Source of the DNA: Streptomyces sp. H27-H1
GTDB taxonomy: Bacteria > Actinomycetota > Actinomycetes > Streptomycetales > Streptomycetaceae
DNA: 50,830 nt
Assembly (NCBI RefSeq): GCF_026627445.1
Contig: NZ_JAPNLJ010000047.1
Location: 1-50,830 of the forward strand
Direction of reading: 5' to 3'
Shown here: positions 9,019 to 17,116 of the stretch, in pieces
Numbering within the stretch: the stretch's first letter is position 1
Layout of the letters: each line of letters begins with the position of its first letter
The notes under the pieces: model-generated
Seen by the model: the letters and a program-made list of their open reading frames with translations, nothing else
What the model was told of the DNA's origin: nothing
Databases searched by the model: none
Position numbers and translations under genes: made by a program

Positions 9019-11393
9019 GCACCTGGCGCCGAACCTCCGTGACCGGCCGGGTCCTGCTGCTGACGGTCCTGCTGACCGGGCTGACCACCTTCATGTTCCT
9101 TCCGCTGTTGGCCGTCCGGCTGGCCGCCCAGGGTCTGCCGACCGGTCAGGTCGGGCTCCTGGTCGGGCTGCTGTCCGCCAGCACCCAGGGCTTCTCCCTG
9201 GTCAGCGGGGCGGTGGTGGACCGGATCCGGCCACGGACGGTGCTCGGCGCCGGCTTCACCCTGCGGATCGCCGGGTACCTGCTGCTCGCCTTCGGCCTGA
9301 CCGGCTCCGCCGTGCTGCCCGCCCTGCTGGCCGGGATCGTCTCGGTCGGGATCGGCGGCTCGCTGATCGGCCTGTCGATCAAGACCCGGCTGGTCCGCGA
9401 GGCGGGCGAGGCCCCGCGCGAGATGCTGGCGCTGCGCTCCACCTTCGTCAACGTCGGCGTGGTGGCCGGCCCGGCGCTCGGCGCGGCGATCTACCCGCTC
9501 GGCTTCGGCTGGATCCTGGCCGCCTGCATCACCTCGCACCTGCTGCTCGGCCTCTACCTGACGGCCCGTGACGGGCAGGCGGTGCAGGTGGCCGCTGCCC
9601 GGGCGGCGGGTACCTCGGCCGCCGCCCCGGCCGAGCCGGGACGGTCCCTTCGCCACTGGCTGCCGCTGCTGCTGATCGGCACCGCCTACTGGGCGCTCTA
9701 CAACCAGCTGAACGTGGTGCTGCCGATCACGGCGCAGCGGCTGACCGGCAGCACCGCCGCCATCACGCTGGTCTTCACCGTCAACGGCGTGCTCTGCGTG
9801 CTGTTCCAGTACAGCCTGCTGCGGCACGTCTTCGGCCGGGCCTCCTCCCGCACCCTGCTGGTGCTCGGCTTCCTCTCCTTCGCCGCCGCCTACCTGGTCT
9901 TCGTCCCGCTCGGCGGCTGGGCCGCGCTGCTGGTCTTCATACTGCCGGTCACGCTGGCCGAGATGCTGATCTCGCCCAGCCTGGACGAGCAGGCGGTGAA
10001 GGCCGTCTCGGCCCGTCGCACCGGGCTGGCCCTGGGCGCGATAAGCGGGGCCGGGGCGCTGGGGAGCCTGCTCGGTGCCTGGGGCGGCGGCCTGCTGCTC
10101 CAGACCCTGGGCGAGGGGAGCGGGACCTGGATCGTCGTCAGCTCGGTGGCGGCCCTGGCGGCGGCCACCGCCCTCCTCCTACCGAAAGGCTCCAAGACCA
10201 TGCCTGAGACCATGCCCACCGCCGTGCTGCTCAGTCCCCGCGACAAGATGATCGCCGCCGCCGAGTCGCTCGGTCTGGCCGTGGTGGTGGTGGACGACCC
10301 CACCCAGCCGAGGCCGCCGGCCACCGGCTGGCCGGTGATCGAGACCGTCTGGACCACGTCCAGGGACGAACTGGTGGCCAGGCTGCGGGAGTTCGCTTTC
10401 ACTGGGCCGGTGGTCTGTTTCGGCTTCGGCGAGCTGGGCTCGGGCATCTCGGCCGAGGTGAACCAGGAGCTGGGCTGGCCGGGCAACCCGCCGGAGGCGC
10501 TGGCCGCGTTCAAGAACAAGGCCCGACTGCGCGCCCTGGTCGGCGACCGGGCCGGCAAGCCGGTGGCGCACGTCCTCGGCCGTACCACCGCCGAGCTGGC
10601 CGCCGGGATCGAGCGGATAGGCCTGCCCTGCGTGGTCAAGCCGGTGGACGGCAGCGGCAGCGCGGGCGTACGGCTGCTGACGGACGGTCAGGATGCCAGC
10701 CGCTTCCTGCGTGAGGCTGAGGGAGCAGGGCCGCACCTGGTCGAGGAGTACCTGATCGGCGCCGAGTTCAGCGTCGAGGCGGTGAGCGTAGCGGGCCGCC
10801 ACCGGATCCTCGCCGTCACCGAGAAGCAGACCACCGGCGCCCCGCAGTTCGTGGAAACCGGCCACACCCTCCCGGTCCGCCTCCCGTCGGAGGACGCCGC
10901 CGCGGTGGCCGCCCTGGTCCAGGCCACCCTGGACGCCACCGGGTACCGCTTCGGCCCCTCGCACACCGAGCTGATGCTCACCGCCGACGGCCCCCGGCTG
11001 ATCGAGTCGCACGGCCGCGCCGGCGGGGACCGGATCAGCGACATGCAGCAACTCGCGCTCGGTGAGGACGTGTACGCCCTCACCATGGCCGCCCTGTTCG
11101 GCCTGCCGCTGCCCGCCGGGCGGGAGCACCCCCGGGTGGCCGGCATCCGCTACGTCACCTTCGACGGCACCCTGCCGATGCCCGAGACCAGCACCGAGCT
11201 GGTCGCCTCGCTGCCCGGGGTGACCGAGGTGCACATCACCGTCCCGGCCGGCCGGCTCCCCGCGCCGATCCTCAAGTCCGGTGACCGGCACGGCTTCGTG
11301 CTGGCGGTCGCCGACACCCGGGACGAGCTGGAGGCACGCCTGGAGTGCGCCGTCCGGACCCTCACCGCCGATGCCGTCGCCACCCGTTCCTGA
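9015..11393 (+). CDS. MFS transporter-ATP-grasp ligase fusion protein
   Basis: The start is GTG 9015, overlapping the previous stop. Residues 1-390 or so are an MFS transporter with about 12 hydrophobic helices (opening VLLLTVLLTGLTTFMFLPLLAV) and a loop near residue 200. From about residue 400 the protein becomes a soluble ATP-grasp enzyme. TAVLLSPRDKMIAAAE opens the preATP-grasp domain. IGLPCVVKPVDGSGSAGVRLL is the lysine and glycine loop, LVEEYLIGAEFSVEAV the hinge Glu, and HTELMLTADGPRLIESHGRAGGD the metal site. The frame is continuous over 792 residues, so I take this as a true fusion. It would tie amide-bond formation to export, as separate BacD and BacE do for bacilysin. The direct coupling is inferred. 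Confidence 0.88.
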   Translation: MSTWRRTSVTGRVLLLTVLLTGLTTFMFLPLLAVRLAAQGLPTGQVGLLVGLLSASTQGFSLVSGAVVDRIRPRTVLGAGFTLRIAGYLLLAFGLTGSAVLPALLAGIVSVGIGGSLIGLSIKTRLVREAGEAPREMLALRSTFVNVGVVAGPALGAAIYPLGFGWILAACITSHLLLGLYLTARDGQAVQVAAARAAGTSAAAPAEPGRSLRHWLPLLLIGTAYWALYNQLNVVLPITAQRLTGSTAAITLVFTVNGVLCVLFQYSLLRHVFGRASSRTLLVLGFLSFAAAYLVFVPLGGWAALLVFILPVTLAEMLISPSLDEQAVKAVSARRTGLALGAISGAGALGSLLGAWGGGLLLQTLGEGSGTWIVVSSVAALAAATALLLPKGSKTMPETMPTAVLLSPRDKMIAAAESLGLAVVVVDDPTQPRPPATGWPVIETVWTTSRDELVARLREFAFTGPVVCFGFGELGSGISAEVNQELGWPGNPPEALAAFKNKARLRALVGDRAGKPVAHVLGRTTAELAAGIERIGLPCVVKPVDGSGSAGVRLLTDGQDASRFLREAEGAGPHLVEEYLIGAEFSVEAVSVAGRHRILAVTEKQTTGAPQFVETGHTLPVRLPSEDAAAVAALVQATLDATGYRFGPSHTELMLTADGPRLIESHGRAGGDRISDMQQLALGEDVYALTMAALFGLPLPAGREHPRVAGIRYVTFDGTLPMPETSTELVASLPGVTEVHITVPAGRLPAPILKSGDRHGFVLAVADTRDELEARLECAVRTLTADAVATRS

Positions 11394-11424
11394 GCACCCC
11401 TCAGCCTGCCGCAGCTCCGCTCTC

Positions 11425-11640
11425 TACAAGATCCTGGTCTCCGAGACGTCCACCGTCGAGCTCAACAACCACTCGGTCATCCCCAGCGCGCTGCACCGCG
11501 AGGGCCATGAGGTGCACATCGGCGGCATCGGCGCCCTCAACGTGCACGAGAGCGTGGTCGTGGCCGACCGGGTGCGGCTCACCGAGGAGTTCGCCGCCGA
11601 GGGGCGCCGACCTCGCCGCGCATCTGCTCACTCGACCCCA
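11425..11640 (+). pseudogene. N-terminal fragment of a GshB-like ATP-grasp enzyme
   Basis: Starting 32 bases after the fusion gene, one frame reads YKILVSETSTVELNNHSVIP, then LHREGHEVHIGGIGALNVHESVVVADRV. This matches, block for block, the N-terminus of the intact 339-residue ATP-grasp enzyme at 45475-46494 (YKVLVLISHMQQWRLDNQSIIP...GGHEVHVADIETLGIKEGTVV). The similarity fades after about 70 codons and no ATP-binding part remains. It is a decayed paralogue truncated by the IS debris that follows. Confidence 0.7.
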
Positions 11641-11816
11641 GCAGCCGAACTCGGCCAGTGGCACGAAACCGCCGCCGAGCGGGCCCGCACCCGCTGCGGT
11701 CGCCACGCCGCGCCCCTCGCCGCACCCATCAGAAGCCGCATCTCAACGGATCATGGAACGTGCAGGTCGAACAGTGTTCCTGGTCGGGTGATCTTCCGGC
11801 TGTACGCGCATGAAGG

Positions 11817-11874
11817 CAGGGCCTCTCGGTAGCTCGGGGATGCGAATCTGACCGAGCGATGCCGGGAGGCCCTG
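11817..11874. repeat. Imperfect inverted repeat, probable IS end or hairpin
   Basis: CAGGGCCTCTCGG (11817-11829) faces GCCGGGAGGCCCTG (11861-11874). The inner arms GCTCGG and CCGAGC also pair. The arms differ at only a few positions. It lies between the ATP-grasp remnant and a transposase scrap and is more likely an IS terminus than a terminator. Confidence 0.55.
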
Positions 11875-11978
11875 TTGTCGTTGTCGTACTCGCCCGCGCC
11901 TGCCGAGTTGAACTCGTCCGCCGTGTCGTACGATTGCCTCGCGCACGTGTACGGCAACGCGGCTGATCATCCGGACCG

Positions 11979-12060
11979 GGAACGCTGGTATCCGTCGGGA
12001 TGGCGGACGCGGAGTGGGCGGCCATCCGCCCACTGCTGCCGGTGCCGGCGTGGTTTCAGG
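11979..12060 (+). pseudogene. IS5-type transposase N-terminal scrap
   Basis: The codons from ATG 12000 read MADAEWAAIRPLLPVPAWFQG, which is nearly the same opening as the IS5-type transposase at 3793. A frame-shifted ERWYPS lies just before it. The similarity stops after about 20 residues. It is a leftover of another copy of the same IS group on the opposite strand. Confidence 0.75.
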
Positions 12061-12477
12061 GCCCTGCCCGCGACCAGCGAGGCGGTGATCCAGTGGTCGA
12101 TGGAGGTCGACGCGCACCTGGCAGGGCGTACCCGCCTGACGGTGGCCGTGGCCTGCGACCCGGCGGGCGCATGGTGGTGCCGCTGCGCCTGCACGGCCAT
12201 ACCCGCGCCGCGGCCTTCGGCCACGAGGGCAACCGGCTGACCGCCGACGCGTGGATGCTGTGCGAGGTGCCCGCGTCGCGCTGGGCGGGCCTGCCGGGCA
12301 ACGGCGAGGTCCCTCATCGTGGGTGTAGCGCTACCTCACGAGCACATCCCACCGCGCACCGTCGACGTCTTCCAGCGGTTTGACGACCTGGTAGAAGCTG
12401 CAGGGGCAAGCTCAAGCTCAGGACGGACTGCGTCCGAGGCCGAAAGTCGATGGCCCGAGAACCGTGAGCGCTTCGGT
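12061..12477. other. Unassigned stretch between IS scrap and terminator
   Basis: About 400 bases with high coding-like GC but no frame I can connect to a family. One plus-strand frame (LAGRTRLTVAVACDPAG) jumps to another (VVPLRLHGHTRAAAFGHEGNRLTADAW), as if a gene had been frameshifted. I treat it as decayed coding sequence of unknown origin. Confidence 0.35.
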
Positions 12478-12517
12478 CGGCCGTGCCCCTGACGGATCAT
12501 CGCCAGGGGCACGGCCG
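12478..12517 (-). terminator. Strong hairpin terminator of operon A
   Basis: A perfect 14-bp stem, CGGCCGTGCCCCTG (12478-12491) against CAGGGGCACGGCCG (12504-12517), encloses a 12-base loop. It lies 28 bases beyond the stop of the aminopeptidase P gene. There is no long U tract, which is common for Streptomyces terminators. It marks the downstream end of the nine-gene minus-strand operon. Confidence 0.8.
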
Positions 12518-12544
12518 TCACGCGGTGCGGACGCCCTGCCGTAG

Positions 12545-14056
12545 TCAGCGGTCTTCTGCAGAACCTGACACCTGGGCGATCCACTCCTCCACTTCGTAGG
12601 AACCGCGCGGCATCGCAGCGGACAGGTTCTCGTAACCGTCCTCGGTCACCAGCACGTCGTCCTCGATGCGCACCCCGATGCCGCGGAACTCCTCCGGTGC
12701 CAGCAGGTCGTCCGCCTTGAAGTACAGGCCCGGCTCGACCGTGAGGACCATGCCCGGCTTCAGCTCGCCGTCCATGTAGTCCTCGCGCAGCAGCAGTTGG
12801 CAGTCGTGTACGTCCATGCCCAGGTGGTGGGAGGTCCCGTGGACCATCCAGCGGCGGTGCCAGCCGCCGCGCTCCGGGTCGAGGGTCTGCTCGAGCGTGA
12901 CTCCCTCGGGCAGCAGTCCCCACTCGTGCAGGTGGCGTGCGATGACCTTGTTCGCGGCGGCGTGGATGTCGCTGAACTTGTTGCCGGGCTTCACCGCTTC
13001 CATGCCGGCCTGCTGTGCCGCGTGGACCGCGTCGTAGATCTTGCGCTGTACGTCGGTGAAGCGGCCGCTCACCGGAAGGGTGCGGGTGATGTCGGCGGTG
13101 AACAGGGAGTCGATCTCGATCCCGGCGTCGACCAGGATCAGGTCACCCTCGCGGACCTCGCCGGTGTTCTTCGTCCAGTGGATGGTGTTGGCATGGTCGC
13201 CCGCTGCGCAGATCGACTCGTACCCGGTTCCGTTGCCCTCGTGCCGCGCGTACAGGCCGAAGACGCCCTCGACCCATCGCTCACCACGGCCCTTGCGGAC
13301 GGCCTCCGGCAGGGTGGTGATGATCGCGTCGAATCCCTTGTGGGTGGCGGCGATCGCCTTGCGCATCTCGCCGACCTCCCACGCGTCCTTGACGATCCGC
13401 ATTCCTGACAGCACGTGGGCCAGCTCCTCGTCGGCCTCCTCCTGCTGCTCACCGGTCAGGGACGCTCCCGCCTGGGTGCGGGTGGTGTCGACGAGCTCGG
13501 CGAGCTTCCGGTCGGCCGACCGGACCACGCGCAGCCGGGACGCGGCGCCGTCCTTCGCCAAGTCAACGGCGAACGAGTCGATGTGACGGACAGTCAGTCC
13601 GAGTTGTGACTCGATGTCGGCGATGGTCGGGCGGTAGCCGACCCAGAATTCCCCGTACCGGGAGTCGGTGTAGAACTCCTCTGAGTCCCGCGGGGCCGGC
13701 GGACGGAAGTACAGGACGGCATGGTGTCCGCCCTCGGGGCCTGGCTCCAGTACGAGGACGCTGTCGGGCTCGGCGTGCGAGCCGAGCCCGGACAGGTGGG
13801 CGAAGGCGGTGTGCGGCCGGAAGGTGTAGTCGGTGTCGTTGCTACGTACCCTCAGGCCGCCGCCGGGGATGACGAGCCGCTCGCCGGGGAACCGCTGGGA
13901 CAGGGCCGCCCGTCGGCGGGCCGCATGATCGGCGACCTCGGCGCGGGGCGCGGGCGGACGGTCGTCGGCCGACCATCCGGAGGCCATGAACTCGCGGAAC
14001 TCGGTGTTGGCGGGAACGTCGCGGTGGCCGGCCTTGGGCTGATTCTCGCTGATCAT
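12545..14056 (-). CDS. Aminopeptidase P family (M24) metallopeptidase, last gene of operon A
   Basis: This is a Xaa-Pro aminopeptidase, removing an N-terminal residue ahead of proline. Residues of about 40-190 form the AMP_N domain and residues of about 220-490 the pita-bread catalytic domain. All five metal ligands are visible: Asp in LVDAGIE, Asp in TADITRTLP, His in GTSHHLGMDVHD, Glu in LTVEPGLY and Glu in GVRIEDD. I prefer the ATG at 14056, with ACAGGA eight bases upstream, over the ATG at 14065. It follows the MaoC gene by about 50 bases and ends at a hairpin, so it belongs to the biosynthetic operon. It may mature a peptide intermediate or be a resistant copy of the product's target. 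A misplaced housekeeping gene is the dull alternative. Confidence 0.92.
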   Translation of the reverse strand: MISENQPKAGHRDVPANTEFREFMASGWSADDRPPAPRAEVADHAARRRAALSQRFPGERLVIPGGGLRVRSNDTDYTFRPHTAFAHLSGLGSHAEPDSVLVLEPGPEGGHHAVLYFRPPAPRDSEEFYTDSRYGEFWVGYRPTIADIESQLGLTVRHIDSFAVDLAKDGAASRLRVVRSADRKLAELVDTTRTQAGASLTGEQQEEADEELAHVLSGMRIVKDAWEVGEMRKAIAATHKGFDAIITTLPEAVRKGRGERWVEGVFGLYARHEGNGTGYESICAAGDHANTIHWTKNTGEVREGDLILVDAGIEIDSLFTADITRTLPVSGRFTDVQRKIYDAVHAAQQAGMEAVKPGNKFSDIHAAANKVIARHLHEWGLLPEGVTLEQTLDPERGGWHRRWMVHGTSHHLGMDVHDCQLLLREDYMDGELKPGMVLTVEPGLYFKADDLLAPEEFRGIGVRIEDDVLVTEDGYENLSAAMPRGSYEVEEWIAQVSGSAEDR

Positions 14057-14105
14057 GCCAAACATCCTGTCATATCGGTCAACTGTGCGAACCCCTGTCG
14101 ATCAC

Positions 14106-14666
14106 TCAAGATTCTTGCGTGGGACGGTCGTCGGAAACGGTGTTCGCGTCCGCGGGTCGTCGGTCCCCTGCAGGGTTGCCCCCCTCGCGGCAGCGCACCA
14201 TGAACGACCGCTCGAAGACGATGACGACCTCTCCCGTCGACTTGGCGCCCGTCGTCTCCACCGTGATGATCCCCTGCCCCGGCCGGGACCGGGACAGCCG
14301 CTTGTCGAGGATCCGGCTCGTCGCGTAGAGGGTGTCGCCGACGTAGACGGGGTCCTTCAGGCGGATCTTGTCCCACCCCAGGTTGGCCACCGCCCGCGCC
14401 GACAGCGCCTGCACGGTCATCCCGCCGACCAGGCACAGGGTGATGCCGCTGTTCACCAGGACCCTCCCGTACTCGGCGCCGGCGCTGTAGTGCTGGTCGA
14501 AGTGGAGCGGATGCTGGTTCATCGTCAGCAGGGTCAGCCAGGTGTTGTCGGCCTCGGAGAGGGTGCGCCCCGGCCAGTGCCGGATCACCATGCCCGGCTT
14601 GAAGTCCTCGAAGTCCCCGCCGTGTTCCTCGACGTACTCGTTGTCATCGACCTGACGCAGGGTCAT
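14106..14666 (-). CDS. MaoC-family acyl-CoA dehydratase/hydratase
   Basis: This 186-residue single hot-dog protein of the MaoC / mesaconyl-CoA hydratase type hydrates or dehydrates 3-hydroxyacyl or enoyl-CoA. The family block RHWPGRTLSEADNTWLTLLT leads to MNQHPLHFDQHYSA, which holds the catalytic Asp/His region. LVNSGITLCLVGGMTVQ and the DPVYVGDTLYATSRI strand follow. The C-terminal 25 residues are polar and probably disordered. It sits 76 bases after an ATP-grasp-like ligase gene, in the same operon as a CitE-like lyase. Dehydration of the CitE product is therefore the natural guess for its role. Confidence 0.88.
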   Translation of the reverse strand: MTLRQVDDNEYVEEHGGDFEDFKPGMVIRHWPGRTLSEADNTWLTLLTMNQHPLHFDQHYSAGAEYGRVLVNSGITLCLVGGMTVQALSARAVANLGWDKIRLKDPVYVGDTLYATSRILDKRLSRSRPGQGIITVETTGAKSTGEVVIVFERSFMVRCREGGNPAGDRRPADANTVSDDRPTQES

Positions 14667-14742
14667 GCGGCTTCACTCCGTTGATATCGCTGAAAGAGGA
14701 CTGCACGCCGGTACGAGGAGCAGAGCGCGAGCGGTGCTGCCA

Positions 14743-16101
14743 TCAGATCGCCACCATCACGTTGTCGGAGCTGCTCATCCCGCCTCGGACGCTGACGATC
14801 CCGGCGGAACCGTCGCCGAAGAACCTGCAGAACAACCCGGCCGGTCGACCGCCGAACACCAGAGGTCCCAGCACCGGGGCGACATCGACGTCGTGCGGCT
14901 CGTCGGAACCGTCGGCGATCAGCGCGACCCTGCAGGTCTGCGGTTGCACGAACTCCTGCACCACGCTGGTGCCGCCGCCGACAGCCTCGCCGACGGCCGA
15001 CTCCCACACGGCCTGGTCGACCTCGCGGCCGATGACCACCTGCTTCCCGCTCTCCCCGAGGCCGGCCTTGAGCACCAGCAGGTCCCGGTTCCCCAGCACG
15101 AACGGGAGAAGGTCGACCTGCTGACCCTGGCGGTCGGTCTTCCGCTCCGAAAGGATCCGGGTCCACGGCAGGTAGCGCTCGACGAGCCTGCGCTCGGCCT
15201 CGGTCATCCAGGGCCGCCCCTCCGACAGCAGGCCCATGGTGAGCTTGCTGTGCATGAAGGTCGACGTCTGGGTGCCCACCAGCACGCACCCGTTGTCCAG
15301 AGCGTCTTGGACCGGCGTGGTGTCGAGGCCCACCTCCAGCCAGTCGGGAATGGTGAAGTTCCGCAGTCCGATCGGATGACGCAGGTGCGGCGCGCAGTCC
15401 CACGCCTGATGCAGCTCCTCCGGCTCGAAGAAGCGTGCAGTCAGGCCGTGACTGTTGTAGTAGTCGGCCTCCAACTCGAAGTACCGCCGCTCCACGCCGA
15501 TCACCTGGGAACTGCCGACGACGGCCACCCGCGGTGCCAGCGCCAACTCGGCACTGAGCGAACGGAACATCTCGGCGCGTACGGCGAGCGGGTTCGGAGA
15601 ACGGTACGGGGTCCGGCCCTCCTCGTCGGCGTGCAGCCTGTTCCACACCGACAGACGGCTCTGCGTCTCCACCACGCCACCGAGCGCGCCGCTGACGTTG
15701 AACTCCACGAACTGCGGCCCGTTCGGCCCTATGACCAGATCCGGACGGACCACGCTGTCGGCGTACCGCTCCTCGATGAAGGAGTCGTCCATCCACAGCC
15801 GGTCCTCGTCGGCGGGCATGTCATAGGCCGCCAGTCTGTCCGCGTTGGTGCGCCCGGTCTCCAGGGCGGTACGGCGCAACAGCTCGATCAGCGCGACGCT
15901 CACGCGGAAGATCTCGGCGTAGGCCGCGCGCGGGATCGCCATCGGTGCCGCGGGAAGGACCTGCTGGTGCGGCCAGCCGGTGTCCCGGAGCTCGTGCCGC
16001 AGCATCTGCCGGATCGTGTCCGCCGACGCGGCGGGCCTCAGCCGGTGCCCGCCGAACCAGGGGTGCCCGTTTCCCGAACCGAGGTCCTCATGCGTGTCCA
16101 T
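14743..16101 (-). CDS. ATP-grasp-like ligase, paralogue 1 of 3
   Basis: This 452-residue protein starts at ATG 16101 behind GGGAGGGAG. It shares a layout with the proteins at 24401-25792 and 44117-45478. An acidic-basic N-terminal half carries RPDLVIGPNGPQFVEFNVSGALGG, which is the R-x-D...E-x-N...LGG signature of all three. A late LLVLKAGLGESGKQVVIG is the ATP-grasp lysine and glycine loop, and TSVVQEFVQP follows. The order of pieces suggests a glutathionylspermidine-synthase-like or circularly permuted ATP-grasp arrangement. That subfamily is my inference. The product is likely an amide. The start lies inside the end of the OCD gene (14-base overlap), so the two are coupled. Confidence 0.7.
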   Translation of the reverse strand: MDTHEDLGSGNGHPWFGGHRLRPAASADTIRQMLRHELRDTGWPHQQVLPAAPMAIPRAAYAEIFRVSVALIELLRRTALETGRTNADRLAAYDMPADEDRLWMDDSFIEERYADSVVRPDLVIGPNGPQFVEFNVSGALGGVVETQSRLSVWNRLHADEEGRTPYRSPNPLAVRAEMFRSLSAELALAPRVAVVGSSQVIGVERRYFELEADYYNSHGLTARFFEPEELHQAWDCAPHLRHPIGLRNFTIPDWLEVGLDTTPVQDALDNGCVLVGTQTSTFMHSKLTMGLLSEGRPWMTEAERRLVERYLPWTRILSERKTDRQGQQVDLLPFVLGNRDLLVLKAGLGESGKQVVIGREVDQAVWESAVGEAVGGGTSVVQEFVQPQTCRVALIADGSDEPHDVDVAPVLGPLVFGGRPAGLFCRFFGDGSAGIVSVRGGMSSSDNVMVAI

Positions 16102-17116
16102 CCGACACTCCCTCCCTTGCTGACGGAACGGCGGACGGGTCGCCCGGTCCCTGCTCGGCCGCACGGCGCTGCTCGAACAGCGCCACCGCGGCAGCGGTGT
16201 CCTCGATGGCCATGCCGACCGTACGCAGGACCGAGGTCCGGCCGGCGACGGCGACCTCGCCGCTCACCAGCCTGCCCAACTCGTACAGGTCCTCGGCCTT
16301 GATCAGGCCGGCGGCCAGTGCCGCCCGGATCTCACCCGCGCCGTCCAGCGCCGCGGCCCGGTCCTCGACGATGGTCACGGCGTCGACCAGCAGGGCCGGG
16401 TCGAGCTCGACGGCGTCCGGGTGGGTGCCGCCGATCACGTTCAGATGCGCCCCGGAGGCCACCCAGTCCGCCTCCACCACGGGTGTGCCGTCATCGGTGG
16501 AGGTGGCCGTGCAGATGATCGCCGCGTCGGTGACGGCATCCCTCGCGGTGTCGCAGACCGTTACGCGGACGGGTCGGGGTGCGGTGTGCCGGATCCAGTC
16601 CGCGAGCTTCTCGGCGCCGGCGCGCGTGCGGGAGTGGATCCGGACGGTGCGGACCGGGCGTACCGTCGACACCGCCCTGATCAGGGCACGCGCCTGCACC
16701 CCCGCGCCGATCACCGCCAGGTCGTCGGCGTCGTCGGGAGTGCACCAGCGGGTCGCCAGAGCGGCGACCGCGCCGGTGCGGACCGCGGTGAGCTCGGCGC
16801 CGTCCAGTAGGGCGGTGATCTGCCCGGTCTCCAGGTCGGTGAGCGCGACGATCCCGTGGATCAGGGGCAGCCCGCGGGCCGGGTTGCCCGGGGTGAGCGT
16901 GGTGACCTTGACGCTGCCCACCCCGCGCTGCTCCCAGATGGCAGGGCTGACGAGGAGGACGCGCCGGTCACCGTGCTCGACGACGGTACGGTCCGGGGAC
17001 CGGGTCCGGCCGGCGGCCAGGTCCACGAACATCTCGCCGAGCACGTCGATCACGCGGGTCATCGGCAGGGCGCCGGCCATGTCGGCGGCCCCGACCGTCA
17101 CCGGTGCGGCGGTCAT
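16088..17116 (-). CDS. Ornithine cyclodeaminase / mu-crystallin family enzyme (possible SbnB role)
   Basis: This 342-residue NAD(P)-dependent enzyme starts at ATG 17116, in an ATGA overlap with the lyase gene. The family core is clear: substrate lysine region GVGSVKVTTLTPGNP, ALLDGAELTAVRTGAVAALAT, Rossmann motif DLAVIGAGVQARALIRAV, then VIGGTHPDAVELDP and the C-terminal GMAIEDTAAAVALFE. Members include ornithine cyclodeaminase (giving proline), ketimine reductases and SbnB. SbnB releases 2,3-diaminopropionate from the SbnA product. An SbnA-like gene lies at 47771-48832, which supports the SbnB role. The gene is far from it, and its sequence looks like a generic OCD member, so proline or imine reduction remains possible. 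Confidence 0.85.
   Translation of the reverse strand: MTAAPVTVGAADMAGALPMTRVIDVLGEMFVDLAAGRTRSPDRTVVEHGDRRVLLVSPAIWEQRGVGSVKVTTLTPGNPARGLPLIHGIVALTDLETGQITALLDGAELTAVRTGAVAALATRWCTPDDADDLAVIGAGVQARALIRAVSTVRPVRTVRIHSRTRAGAEKLADWIRHTAPRPVRVTVCDTARDAVTDAAIICTATSTDDGTPVVEADWVASGAHLNVIGGTHPDAVELDPALLVDAVTIVEDRAAALDGAGEIRAALAAGLIKAEDLYELGRLVSGEVAVAGRTSVLRTVGMAIEDTAAAVALFEQRRAAEQGPGDPSAVPSAREGVSDGHA

Noticed and set aside
8817..9827. Long minus-strand open frames opposite the ATP-grasp and MFS-ATP-grasp genes
   Set aside because: Gln/His/Gly-rich antisense frames produced by GC codon bias. The plus-strand genes have full family motifs.
11817..11874. Transcription terminator for the left-arm genes
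   Set aside because: The hairpin is about 180 bases past the last recognisable coding piece, is imperfect and sits against a transposase scrap. An IS end fits better.
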